From Syntrophales bacterium (GTDB lineage: Bacteria; Desulfobacterota; Syntrophia; Syntrophales; UBA5619): 64,000 nt of DNA. The translations under genes and the position numbers were made by a program. The notes beneath the pieces were generated by a model. That model searched no databases. It was not told where the DNA came from and was given only the letters and a program-made list of their open reading frames with translations. Positions within the stretch are counted from its first letter, which is position 1, and every line of letters begins with the position of its first letter. Positions 1 to 7,926 of the stretch are shown one piece after another. The stretch covers positions 62,001 through 126,000 of the forward strand of contig JALNYO010000005.1 of NCBI GenBank assembly GCA_023229765.1, written 5' to 3'.

Positions 1-342
1 CACTTTCAGGAAGCTGTTCGCAAATCACCGCACTCACCTTTTGGAAAGAACAGTAGGCTCTATTTCTGGTCGAAATCAAGCATTTTTTCAAGAACGACGT
101 TTTGTTACGTATAGCAGGAAGTATGCAATAACCGGATGAACCGAAAAAATTACCCTCCATCGTTTCAAACCCTCTAAACTCCCTGGCACTGAAGGGCCGT
201 TCTACGCGATAATTATATGGGTATCACGTGAGATTGACGTTAACAATGCTCCGTGTGTAAAATTTCATTTGATTCTTCACAAAGTTAGCCGGAAATAATT
301 CCAAAAGCGGTAAAACAGCGGTAAAAATTAATGTCAAAGAAA
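1..342. other. Intergenic stretch with no recognisable gene
   Basis: I see no open frame with recognisable protein features and no RNA gene here. The stretch is rather AT-rich and ends at the terminator that follows tRNA-Phe. A gene running in from beyond the left edge cannot be excluded. Confidence 0.4.
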
Positions 343-373
343 AAGGGGCTGCGAAAAAACTTCGCAACCCCTT
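343..373 (-). terminator. Intrinsic terminator after tRNA-Phe
   Basis: On the minus strand a 13-base arm, AAGGGGTTGCGAA, faces TTCGCAGCCCCTT across a short loop, with one G-T wobble, and is followed by a T-rich run. It lies a few bases beyond the 3' end of tRNA-Phe, so it probably ends that transcript. Confidence 0.8.
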
Positions 374-381
374 GATTCTTA

Positions 382-457
<76 letters not shown>

Positions 458-575
458 TCTTGATAAGCGCTTCTCTATATTGCGGCAGTCCTCTATAAAA
501 TCTGGACTTGTTTGTCAAGCCGTTTTTCGCGGCGCTTCGATGATTTTAAAATTAGCAAGCGGTGTATGTTTCATT

Positions 576-1124
576 TTAGTTGTCTTCATTGGTTGAAGAA
601 GGTTCGGAAAGCGGGGGTTCCGAAAGGGAGGGGAGGGAAGGGGATGGCGTTGCTGTGGCTTTATCGACACAAACTACGATAGTCATGGCTATCTTATCAT
701 GCCAGCCCTGTTTCTTGCGGTCAAAGGCGATCCATAAAAAGCCAATCGAGAAAAACAGTCCCGAAATCAGATAGCCTGCCCAGCGCAGAAATGCTGTCCC
801 GGTGGTTACTGGTTCGCCCGATGCGGCAATGACGCGGAGGCGAAAAAGCATTTTCCCCGGAGTTTGTCCGCTGATTCCGTGAAACCAGGTGAAGTAGGTC
901 ATGTCAATGAGGAGTGAAAGAAAAACACACAGAAACGAAAGTGCGCCTGCCCCGCGTGCTAACTCTTCAGGGGGAGACTGGAGGAGTTTCATGATGTCGC
1001 TTCCCAGGCCGACGGCAAAAAGGGCGATAAGTGAAACATTTAGCGAGATCGCATATACAATGGCCTTGTCGATCATAAATGCCAGAAGTCGTCTCCAGAA
1101 ACCTGCGTAGTGGATATTTGTCAT
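576..1124 (-). CDS. RDD-family membrane protein
   Basis: A 182-residue membrane protein of the RDD family, whose molecular role is generally unknown (some members are linked to ion transport). Near the N-terminus is FWRRLLAFMID, with the Arg and first Asp of the RDD signature. A second Asp follows in SLLIDMTYF, and then GQTPGKMLFRLRV, the usual conserved block. About four hydrophobic segments are visible. The C-terminal tail is Pro/Ser rich and probably disordered. I chose ATG at 1124 because GAGG lies six bases upstream. It begins 8 bases after the rsmE stop, so prmA, rsmE and this gene form one operon. The fold assignment is good; the function is open. Confidence 0.75.
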   Translation of the reverse strand: MTNIHYAGFWRRLLAFMIDKAIVYAISLNVSLIALFAVGLGSDIMKLLQSPPEELARGAGALSFLCVFLSLLIDMTYFTWFHGISGQTPGKMLFRLRVIAASGEPVTTGTAFLRWAGYLISGLFFSIGFLWIAFDRKKQGWHDKIAMTIVVCVDKATATPSPSLPSLSEPPLSEPSSTNEDN

Positions 1125-1132
1125 AATTAACC

Positions 1133-1942
1133 TCAAATGTATTTAAGCTCATACTGGATAACGGCAAGGGCGGCAAGCGAAGCCGTCTCGACCCGAAGCA
1201 CCCGTTTTCCCAAACTTACGGAGATAAAGCCGGCGCGCCGCGCCAAGTCGATTTCCTCTACGCTGAATCCCCCTTCCGGGCCGATTGCAAGCATAATCTT
1301 CTTTATGGGGATGCTGTAGTCATTACTGGAGATTAATCGTTGTTTTGTAAAAACATCGCGGAGAGAAACCTCTGTCTCCTCTTCCCAAGGGATCAATCTC
1401 AATCCGTCCGGCGAAAGAGTCGAAAGCATGTTGTTAAACGTCATAATATCAGTTACTTCAGGAATATCGGCCCGACCCGATTGGCGACAGGCCTCGACGG
1501 CTATCTTTCGCCACCGCTCCAGCTTATGAACACTAATCTTCTCTTTATGGTCATTAATTTTTGCGCGTCGTGAAGATTTAGACGAATCAAGGCGCGGTAT
1601 GGAGCGGGCGGATAGAAAAGGGATAATCCGATTTGCCCCCAATTCCGTTGCATGGCGGATTATTCCCTCCATTTTCTCGGCTTTTGGGATCGCCTGACAC
1701 AGGGTTACCGCAATATCAGAAACGGGAAGCTCCCGTTTTTCCAGTATCTCCAGTTCAACGCCGTCTTCTGTGTAACTTTTGATGACGGTTTCGTACTCGG
1801 CGCCAGCTCCATTGAAAACAGTCAAACGACTGCCTTCCTTCATTCTCAAGACAGAGCCGAGGTAGTGCGCTTGATCGGAGGTAGTCCGGCAAACGTCTCC
1901 CCGCTGGAGAAAGATGGGAAGATAGAGGCGGGTGGCGGTCAT
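1133..1942 (-). CDS. rsmE: 16S rRNA m3U1498 methyltransferase RsmE
   Basis: A SPOUT-class methyltransferase expected to methylate N3 of U1498 in 16S rRNA using S-adenosylmethionine. It shows the knot motifs of the family: AIGPEGGF, then LARRAGF, and LGKRVLRVETA near the C-terminus. An N-terminal PUA-like part includes YLGSVLRMKEG. At 269 residues it is slightly longer than the usual 240-250 because of a basic insert around residues 120-145. An upstream in-frame ATG exists, but I place the start at 1942, where ATGA overlaps the prmA stop, implying translational coupling. It pairs naturally with prmA, another modifier of the translation apparatus. Confidence 0.92.
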   Translation of the reverse strand: MTATRLYLPIFLQRGDVCRTTSDQAHYLGSVLRMKEGSRLTVFNGAGAEYETVIKSYTEDGVELEILEKRELPVSDIAVTLCQAIPKAEKMEGIIRHATELGANRIIPFLSARSIPRLDSSKSSRRAKINDHKEKISVHKLERWRKIAVEACRQSGRADIPEVTDIMTFNNMLSTLSPDGLRLIPWEEETEVSLRDVFTKQRLISSNDYSIPIKKIMLAIGPEGGFSVEEIDLARRAGFISVSLGKRVLRVETASLAALAVIQYELKYI

Positions 1943-2895
1943 GCGTGAGGATTTCCTTTCCTCAGCGTAAAACACAGCCATTCCTTCTCCGTGAGGAGTT
2001 GGTGAACGGGGAAGGCGGCAGCGGGGAAATGCTCCTCTATATCCTTTTTGTCCTGCTCGATAATTCCCGAAATAACCAGATATCCATTCTGATTAAGCAG
2101 GCGCTGCAGGTGCGGGCGGAGCTTGATCAGCGTCTTTGCCGTTATGTTGGCGACGATCAGTTCAAATGTTTCCTCAAGGGCAGCGATCTCGCAGTGCCGT
2201 ACCTCGACATGCTTTTCCACATTATTGATCATTACGTTTTCGATGGCGATTTCTACGGCCTTTTTGTCGGTGTCCACGCACAGCACATTCGCTTCATTAA
2301 GTTTTGCGGCGGCGATGCCGAGGATGCCCGTTCCCGTTCCGACGTCGAGAACCCGCCATTTATCGATCGACCTTTCGTGCAGCAGGATATTTTCGAGCGC
2401 CTCGAGACACATCCGTGTGGAGGGATGCTGCCCGGTTCCGAAGGCCATTCCCGGGTCTATATCGATGACAACATCCCCGCCCGCCGGCGAATATCTCTCC
2501 CATGTCGGCTTGATGACGATATTCTTGGTTACTCTAAGCGGTTTGAAGTATTTTTTCCATGCTTCGCCCCAGTCCGGATCATGGATGGTTTCTGTTTTCA
2601 TTGTCGGTTTTTCCAGCTCCGGGAAGATCTCGGCCAGACTGTCCATGTAAGTCTGTAAAGACGCAACACGTTGCTGGAGACGAATATCGCAGGGTAAAAA
2701 CACCTTTAAAATCTCGGGAGAAGCTGATTCAGGCAAGCCGTTTTGTGGTTGTGCCTCGTATTCCTGAAATGCCCCTTCAGCGCCAATTTCCGCAACAAAG
2801 TTGTTCAGGGCATCGATCATTTCCAGCGGCGAGTAAATCTCTATTTTCAGCCAGTCCGCCTTGTTGGCCGCCGAGTTTTCATGTTTTTTAGGCAT
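1939..2895 (-). CDS. prmA: Ribosomal protein L11 methyltransferase PrmA
   Basis: This class I SAM-dependent methyltransferase modifies amino groups of ribosomal protein L11. The family hallmarks are all present: DPGMAFGTGQHPST, the SAM-binding motif LDVGTGTGILGIAA, the acidic ribose-binding D in VLCVDTD, and the catalytic-region motif LIVANI. With the start at 2895 it has 318 residues, close to the family norm. That ATG has AAGGGG upstream, whereas the longer frame back to 3036 adds 47 residues with no family features. It is the first gene of a minus-strand operon with rsmE and the RDD gene. Confidence 0.92.
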   Translation of the reverse strand: MPKKHENSAANKADWLKIEIYSPLEMIDALNNFVAEIGAEGAFQEYEAQPQNGLPESASPEILKVFLPCDIRLQQRVASLQTYMDSLAEIFPELEKPTMKTETIHDPDWGEAWKKYFKPLRVTKNIVIKPTWERYSPAGGDVVIDIDPGMAFGTGQHPSTRMCLEALENILLHERSIDKWRVLDVGTGTGILGIAAAKLNEANVLCVDTDKKAVEIAIENVMINNVEKHVEVRHCEIAALEETFELIVANITAKTLIKLRPHLQRLLNQNGYLVISGIIEQDKKDIEEHFPAAAFPVHQLLTEKEWLCFTLRKGNPHA

Positions 2896-3239
2896 GACGC
2901 TTGTACCCCTTTCGTATAAATAAGTTAAAATTAAATCAGCGGCTGTTGACGGTTTTGTAAAATGTTGCCAACGCCTAACGCGGATGCATCTATAACTTTT
3001 TGATAAATATATTTCAAGTTTATTGAATTTTGACAATATTTGTGATAGTCCCGCTGCGTACTTGGAGTTAGCTGAAAAAAAGTTTCTTGCCGCAGGATAT
3101 GATTCAGAACGTTGCTCGCGAGCTATTTGAATCGGTTTTTATATTTAGAAACTCTTGATTAATATCCGTGCCGGACGCGGGAAGGGAAAGGTGAACTCAA
3201 ACGCAGACTGAGCGGAGTAGAGATGGAGGTAAGAGATAG

Positions 3240-4058
3240 ATGACGGAAACAGTGCTTTTCAAGGCGGCTCTGGCCGCATATCTGGCCTCTGCCTTCGTTT
3301 ATGGGGGGTCTCTTCTGAAAAGAAGGGTTCTGACCGCGCGTTTCGGCGCGGGCCTGATGCTTGTCGCCTTGGGCATCCATACCTTTTATTATCTTTTTCG
3401 CTGGATTGGGGAGGCGGACATTCCCTCGGTTGATGTTTACGATACCCTCTCCTTCTTTGCCTGGGCAATGGCTGCTTCTTATCTTGCAATGCAGTTGAGA
3501 ACCAAAACCCGCGTGCTGGGGGCATTCGTCGCGCCGGTCATCTCGGTCCTCATGATTGTTGCTTCCATCGATCTGGGGGGAAGCGTCGTCGGTTCGTCAG
3601 CCCTGAAAGGAACCCTGGTGATCATCCACGTGATGCTCTCTGTTGCCGGCGAAGCCCTGTTCGCAGTTGCGTCGCTCGCAGGCATTATGTATCTGATCCA
3701 GGATCGCCTCCTCAGAAAGAAACGGGACAGAAGCCTGATTCATCTTTTTCCATCACTCCACGATCTCGACCGGATCAATTATATTTGCCTCTTCTGGGGT
3801 TTTTCGCTGCTGACTCTGGGAATTCTGGCAGGTTCCTTCTGGGCGCGCATTGCCTGGGGAAGTCACTGGCAGTGGGACCCCAAACAGGTGTGGACGCTTC
3901 TTGCCTGGGGCTTTTACGCCTTTTTGCTTCATCAGAGGCTGGCCATTGGCTGGCAGGGACGCAAGGCTGCCCGCTGGTCGCTTGTGGTGTTTTTCGCTTT
4001 GTTATTGATGTTCGTTCTGGAAAGTTTTCTTTTCCGTTCGGCGCATACCTTTATGTGA
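3240..4058 (+). CDS. CcsA/HemX-type cytochrome c assembly membrane protein
   Basis: A 272-residue integral membrane protein with about eight hydrophobic segments. It carries the tryptophan-rich haem-handling motif WGSHWQWDPKQVW near residue 205 and conserved histidines before and after it. The family (CcsA, CcmC, HemX) presents haem for attachment to c-type cytochromes. Proteins of this size directly upstream of hemA are often called HemX and may instead influence glutamyl-tRNA reductase level. The start at 3240 has GGAGGT upstream. The gene ends 4 bases before hemA, so it heads the hem operon. I cannot decide between cytochrome c assembly and the HemX role from sequence alone. Confidence 0.82.
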   Translation: MTETVLFKAALAAYLASAFVYGGSLLKRRVLTARFGAGLMLVALGIHTFYYLFRWIGEADIPSVDVYDTLSFFAWAMAASYLAMQLRTKTRVLGAFVAPVISVLMIVASIDLGGSVVGSSALKGTLVIIHVMLSVAGEALFAVASLAGIMYLIQDRLLRKKRDRSLIHLFPSLHDLDRINYICLFWGFSLLTLGILAGSFWARIAWGSHWQWDPKQVWTLLAWGFYAFLLHQRLAIGWQGRKAARWSLVVFFALLLMFVLESFLFRSAHTFM

Positions 4059-4062
4059 ACCT

Positions 4063-5328
4063 ATGAAACTTATCCTTGTCGGCATGAATTATAAAACAGC
4101 GCCCGTCGAGCTCCGCGAACGACTCCAGAACTACTGCTCGGATCAGGACGTCGCCCTTCCAGATTTAATGATGAACCCCGAGATAAAAGAGGCGATCTGC
4201 CTTGCAACCTGCAACCGGATTGAGGTGATCGCCCGTCTCGGCGATACGGCGCGGGGCGAGGATTTTCTGAAGAATTTCATGTGCAGACAGGGAAATTTTG
4301 ATATCAAGGAAACGGAAAAATATCTTTACATTTACAGGGATATCGATGCAGTGCTGCACCTCTTTCGGGTTGCATCCAGCCTTGATTCAATGGTTATGGG
4401 GGAGCCGCAGATACTTGGGCAGATAAAGGATGCCTATCGGATGGCCGTTGATCGCCATGCCACCGGCGTTCTGCTCAACCGCCTTACCCACCATGCCTTT
4501 CAGGTGGCAAAGAGGGTAAGAAGCGAGACGGAAATTGCCGGCAATGCCGTCTCGGTAAGTTATGCCGCCGTGGAACTGGCGAAAAAGATATTTGGCAGCC
4601 TCAAGGGAAAGTCGGCGCTGCTGATAGGCGCAGGCGAGATGTCGGAACTTGCCGCCCGCCACCTCATTCGTCAAGGCGTCGGCAACATCTTCATCGCTAA
4701 CAGAACTATCGCGAGGGCGCAGCAAATGGCGGAGGAATTTCATGGCGTCGCCGTTTCTTTTGATGAATTCCCCTCGTTTCTGCCGGAGGTGGATATCGTT
4801 ATCGCTTCAACCGGCGCCCCGGGCTATATCCTCACCGCCCCGATGGTTGCCGCTGCATTAAAGAAGCATAAACATAAGCAGCATATGCTGTTTTTGATAG
4901 ATATCGCCGTTCCGAGGGACATAGAGCCCGAAGTAGGAGAACTTGATAACGTTTATTTGTACAATATAGACCATCTTCAGGATGTCGTTGATGCGAACAG
5001 GGCAATGCGCAGGGGAGAAGCCCTGCGGGCGGAGGAACTCATTGCCGAAGAGGTGGCGGGATTTGAAAAATGGTTTAATTCGCTGGCCGCCGTGCCGGCG
5101 ATCGTGAGACTGCGTGAAAAGACGGACAGTATCGTGCAGGGAGAGCTGGACAGATTTTCTGCGTGGCTTGGAGGACTTAAGGAAGAGGACCGCGCCCATG
5201 TCGAATGGCTGGTATCCTCGGTTGTTAATAAGATACTCCACGACCCTATAACCGTCTTGAAGGAGGAAAGCAGTGAAGGGGAAGAGCTGCCCGATATGGC
5301 GGCTATTCGCCGACTTTTCAAGCTTTGA
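4063..5328 (+). CDS. hemA: Glutamyl-tRNA reductase HemA
   Basis: Catalyses NADPH-dependent reduction of glutamyl-tRNA to glutamate-1-semialdehyde, the first committed step of C5-pathway tetrapyrrole synthesis. The 421-residue protein has the normal length. The catalytic Cys sits in ATCNRIEV near residue 48. SLDSMVMGEPQILGQ and AKRVRSET are typical of the catalytic domain, and GAGEMSELAARHL is the nucleotide-binding loop. The C-terminal helical dimerisation domain is present. It follows the ccsA-like gene by 4 bases and precedes hemC and hemD in the same direction. No glutamate-1-semialdehyde aminotransferase (hemL) is seen in the window. Confidence 0.95.
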   Translation: MKLILVGMNYKTAPVELRERLQNYCSDQDVALPDLMMNPEIKEAICLATCNRIEVIARLGDTARGEDFLKNFMCRQGNFDIKETEKYLYIYRDIDAVLHLFRVASSLDSMVMGEPQILGQIKDAYRMAVDRHATGVLLNRLTHHAFQVAKRVRSETEIAGNAVSVSYAAVELAKKIFGSLKGKSALLIGAGEMSELAARHLIRQGVGNIFIANRTIARAQQMAEEFHGVAVSFDEFPSFLPEVDIVIASTGAPGYILTAPMVAAALKKHKHKQHMLFLIDIAVPRDIEPEVGELDNVYLYNIDHLQDVVDANRAMRRGEALRAEELIAEEVAGFEKWFNSLAAVPAIVRLREKTDSIVQGELDRFSAWLGGLKEEDRAHVEWLVSSVVNKILHDPITVLKEESSEGEELPDMAAIRRLFKL

Positions 5329-5367
5329 CGCTTGTTTAAATTTATCTAACTTTGCAGTTAAAGGTTC

Positions 5368-5381
5368 AGGAGGCCGTTATT
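5368..5381 (+). promoter_or_regulatory. hemC ribosome binding site leading to an ATT codon
   Basis: AGGAGG at 5368-5373 is a near-perfect Shine-Dalgarno sequence. Five bases later, in the hemC frame, is ATT (5379-5381). There is no ATG, GTG or TTG at the right distance. The only conventional in-frame start upstream is TTG at 5352, which lacks a Shine-Dalgarno sequence. Confidence 0.55.
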
Positions 5382-6314
5382 TTAAACAAATTCATCATTG
5401 GAACGAGAGGCAGCGCCCTGGCGCTTACCCAGTCAGGAATGATCGCCGATCTCATCCGGGGGAGGCATCCTGGCCTTGAGGTCGAGCTTCAGATAATTCG
5501 GACCAAGGGGGACATCATGCAGAACGTTGCCCTGTCCGTGATTGGCGGCAAAGGGGTCTTTATCAAGGAGATCGAAGAGGCTCTGCTCAGGAACGATGTC
5601 GATCTGGCCGTCCACAGCATGAAGGACGTCCCGGCAGAACTCCCGGACAAACTGGAAATTGCCGTAACGCCTCTGAGGGAGGATCCCCGCGACGTTCTGA
5701 TCTCGAAAGGAGGCCGTAAGCTTGAAGAAATGCCTCCGGGTGCGAAAATAGGGACCGGTTCGCTTAGGCGCGAGCTGCAATTGAAAAACCGTTTCCCCGG
5801 TTTTGAGATTGTGCCGATGCGGGGCAACCTCGATACGAGAATAAGGAAGCTGGACACGGAAAATTTGAGCGGCGTTATCCTTGCCGCGGCGGGGATCGCG
5901 AGGATGGGATGGAGTTCCCGCGTTTCTCAATTTATTCCGGTGGATATGTTGCTGCCTGCCGTAGGGCAGGGGGTGCTGGGGTTGGAAACGAGACGGGGTG
6001 ATGACCGCAGCCTGAGTGTTATTGAATTTTTGAATGATCCCGTCACTTTTGTAGAAGTAGGAGCGGAACGGGCATTTCTGGAGCGACTCGGCGGCGGTTG
6101 CCAGCTTCCTATTGCCGGGTTCGCGAAAAAAACCGGTGAAAAGATCGTCATTGAGGGCATGGTGGGGAGTCTCGACGGGAAGGTCGTGATCCGCGAGCGC
6201 GCCGAGGGGGAAGCCGGCGATTACCGAGAGCTCGGCAGTGGGTTAGCGGAAACCATCCTGCTGCGGGGAGGGGACGTGCTGCTTGCTGAAATTAATCAGG
6301 AAAACTTATCTTAA
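5379..6314 (+). CDS. hemC: Hydroxymethylbilane synthase HemC (porphobilinogen deaminase)
   Basis: Polymerises four porphobilinogen units into hydroxymethylbilane. Recognisable blocks are IGTRGSALAL at the N-terminus, TKGD, VHSMKDVP, GSLRR, MRGNLDTRI and LPAVGQGVLG. The dipyrromethane-cofactor Cys is in GGGCQLPIAGF. The start is unusual: the strong AGGAGG at 5368 points to ATT at 5379, giving 311 residues, while the nearest normal start codon in frame is TTG at 5352 (320 residues). Alignment with family N-termini favours the shorter form. The gene lies between hemA and hemD in one operon. Confidence 0.93.
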   Translation: MLNKFIIGTRGSALALTQSGMIADLIRGRHPGLEVELQIIRTKGDIMQNVALSVIGGKGVFIKEIEEALLRNDVDLAVHSMKDVPAELPDKLEIAVTPLREDPRDVLISKGGRKLEEMPPGAKIGTGSLRRELQLKNRFPGFEIVPMRGNLDTRIRKLDTENLSGVILAAAGIARMGWSSRVSQFIPVDMLLPAVGQGVLGLETRRGDDRSLSVIEFLNDPVTFVEVGAERAFLERLGGGCQLPIAGFAKKTGEKIVIEGMVGSLDGKVVIRERAEGEAGDYRELGSGLAETILLRGGDVLLAEINQENLS

Positions 6315-6358
6315 ACTGATGCCCGGCTCATTTATCTGGGCAAACAGCGGGGAATCCG

Positions 6359-7144
6359 ATGAACGGGATTGAGACAAAACCTCTGTCTGGCAGAGGAGTC
6401 GTTATCACCAGGCCGGAGAAGCAGTCGGGAGAGCTGACGAGATTGCTTTCAACCCAGGGGGCGAGGGTGATAAATTTTCCGGTCATCCAAATAGCGCCGC
6501 CCGCAGACTGGTCTATGCTGGATAGGGCGATTGAGAAGCTGGAATCTTATCGCTGGATTATTTTTACCAGCGCCAACGGGGTGGTTTTTTTCTTTGGGCG
6601 TCTGAGAGAGCAGGGGAAAGACATCCGGGAGCTCAAGGGCGTAAAGATCGCCGCTATCGGCCCGGCGACGGCAGCGGCAATCGAGGCTTTGGGAATAAAA
6701 GTCGATCTGATGCCGGATGAATTCGTTTCGGAGGGGGTGGTTAAAGCCTTTGCCGGGCGTGATTTGCAGGGATGCAGTGTTCTGCTGCCCCGCGCTCAGG
6801 AGGCGCGCGATGTTATCCCCGCAGGACTTGCCAAGCTGGGCGCAACCGTCGAGGTGGCAACTGTGTATCGAACGATTAGCACGGACAGGGATCCATCTGA
6901 ACTGATTCGCCTTTTTGAGGATGGTGAAATTTCCGCCCTTATCTTTACAAGCGGTTCTACCGTTGTCAATTTTATGAAGATCATGGGAGTGGATTTTCAT
7001 CTTCCGTCCCAGGTTAAGGTGGCGACTATCGGCCCGGTAACGGAGGCGGCGGCGGAAAAGGCTGGTTTACCCGTCCATATCCGTCAAAAGCGCGCCACTG
7101 TCCCGGAACTGGTTGACGCACTTACAGCCGCCTTTGCAGGCTGA
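6359..7144 (+). CDS. hemD: Uroporphyrinogen-III synthase HemD
   Basis: Closes and inverts ring D of hydroxymethylbilane to make uroporphyrinogen III, the branch point to haem, siroheme and corrinoids. The family is poorly conserved. The two-lobed pattern is visible here: GRGVVITRPEKQSGEL at the start, IFTSANGV near residue 64, IAAIGPATA, then in the second lobe LIFTSGSTV and VATIGPVTEAAA. Length (261 residues) is normal and it is a stand-alone gene, not fused to cobA as in some bacteria. It follows hemC by 44 bases. Confidence 0.9.
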   Translation: MNGIETKPLSGRGVVITRPEKQSGELTRLLSTQGARVINFPVIQIAPPADWSMLDRAIEKLESYRWIIFTSANGVVFFFGRLREQGKDIRELKGVKIAAIGPATAAAIEALGIKVDLMPDEFVSEGVVKAFAGRDLQGCSVLLPRAQEARDVIPAGLAKLGATVEVATVYRTISTDRDPSELIRLFEDGEISALIFTSGSTVVNFMKIMGVDFHLPSQVKVATIGPVTEAAAEKAGLPVHIRQKRATVPELVDALTAAFAG

Positions 7145-7201
7145 GAGACAAAATTATTTTTTCCAACGAGCATAGTCATTTATTTTAATAGGGGAATATG
7201 A

Positions 7202-7384
7202 ATGAAAGAAGCCTTGCCTCAGATAATTTTTATCGCGGCGCTTGTGTTTAATTTCATTACTTCGCTGATTGACAGCAACCGTAATTCCCGGGCAAGTTTC
7301 ATTGCTACGGTTATTTTGCTGGCTCTAACTTATTGGGGAGGATTTTATGCGCCTCTCATTGATTTGCTGACTGCCCATCCTTAG
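7202..7384 (+). CDS. Small hydrophobic protein, function unknown
   Basis: A possible 60-residue protein with two hydrophobic segments separated by a short polar turn (SLIDSNRNSR), which suggests a small two-helix membrane protein. An AGGGGAA sequence lies a few bases upstream of the ATG. It directly follows the hem genes and ends where a long palindromic repeat begins. I do not recognise a family. It could be a real small membrane protein or a chance frame; the good ribosome binding site and amphipathic layout favour a real gene. Confidence 0.5.
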   Translation: MKEALPQIIFIAALVFNFITSLIDSNRNSRASFIATVILLALTYWGGFYAPLIDLLTAHP

Positions 7385-7386
7385 TG

Positions 7387-7560
7387 CCTGTCCACAAATA
7401 ACCTGAACATCTTGCATCTCATCTTTGGGCTATCTTTGGCTGTGGCTCAATCACAAAATCCTCAACGTAGCGCTGCTACGTCTGCGGTTTTGTTCAATCG
7501 CCGCAACCAAATCCAACCCAAATCTGAGCGCAATCTTGCCCAGGTTATTTGTTGACAGGC
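7387..7560. repeat. Long imperfect palindrome (MITE-like)
   Basis: The two ends, GCCTGTCCACAAATAACCTG and CAGGTTATTTGTTGACAGGC, are inverted copies of each other. The inner halves also match as inverted copies for most of their length, with the centre near ACGTAGCGCTGCTACGT. The whole ~174-base element would fold into one long hairpin. There is no coding frame inside. This could be a miniature mobile element or a large REP-type repeat. Confidence 0.7.
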
Positions 7561-7648
7561 CCTTAGTTGCCAAAAAACACGCAGATAAATAATTCTTGAC
7601 AAAAGAAACAGACTGTTGCTATAGGCATGGCAACATTACAGGGAGAGT

Positions 7649-7720
7649 ATGATGTTAAACATAACGGCAGCAACCATTATTATCAGCATAATTATTATCG
7701 GGGAGGTCCCGGCTGGATAG
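7649..7720 (+). CDS. Isoleucine-rich leader peptide of ilvBN
   Basis: A 23-codon frame begins with two ATG codons after GGGAGAG and ends at TAG. Its centre reads III-S-IIII, seven isoleucine codons out of eight, with one more Ile earlier and a Val later. An intrinsic terminator starts about 20 bases after its stop and ilvB follows. This is the classic layout of transcription attenuation: ribosome stalling on isoleucine codons under starvation would prevent the terminator from forming. The antiterminator pairing itself I could not define by eye. Confidence 0.8.
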   Translation: MMLNITAATIIISIIIIGEVPAG

Positions 7721-7741
7721 TGGTTTGTTGTTTTGCATTTA

Positions 7742-7780
7742 AACCGTTGCCAGCCGAAAAGGTTGGCAACGGTTTTTTTT
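7742..7780 (+). terminator. ilvBN attenuator terminator
   Basis: AACCGTTGCCAGCC pairs with GGTTGGCAACGGTT (14 bp, one G-T pair) around a GAAAA loop and is followed by a run of at least eight T. It lies between the isoleucine-rich leader peptide and ilvB in the transcribed direction, so it is most likely a conditional terminator and not the end of an operon. Confidence 0.85.
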
Positions 7781-7825
7781 TGTGCGCTGGGCAGGGCGCG
7801 TCAAATCGGGAAAATCCTCAAAAAA

Positions 7826-7908
7826 CCCCATGCCCGAAGCGGGCACAACGAATGATGAAAATCCCCCCTTGCCCCCCTTTGGCAAAGGGGGGATGGGGGG
7901 ATTTTCAT
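7826..7908. repeat. Type A dispersed palindromic element, copy 1
   Basis: A composite element of a small hairpin (TGCCCGaagCGGGCA), a linker CACAACGAA, and a larger GC-rich palindrome (AATCCCCCC...GGGGGGATT with centre CCCTTTGGCAAAGGG). Full or partial copies occur at least ten times in the window, nearly always between genes. This copy sits between the attenuator and the ilvB ribosome binding site. Confidence 0.85.
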
Positions 7909-7926
7909 ACAAACAGGAGGTCGAAA

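Noticed and set aside
2896..3036. 47-residue N-terminal extension of PrmA
   Set aside because: No family similarity, while ATG 2895 has a good ribosome binding site and gives the usual length.
4387..4743. Opposite-strand frames within hemA, hemC, ilvB, polA, gspE and other genes
   Set aside because: They lie wholly inside well-supported genes, lack start signals and show no family features.
7627..7926. A 100-residue N-terminal extension of IlvB from ATG 7627
   Set aside because: It runs through the attenuator hairpin and a type A repeat, and lacks family similarity. GTG at 7927 has an ideal ribosome binding site.
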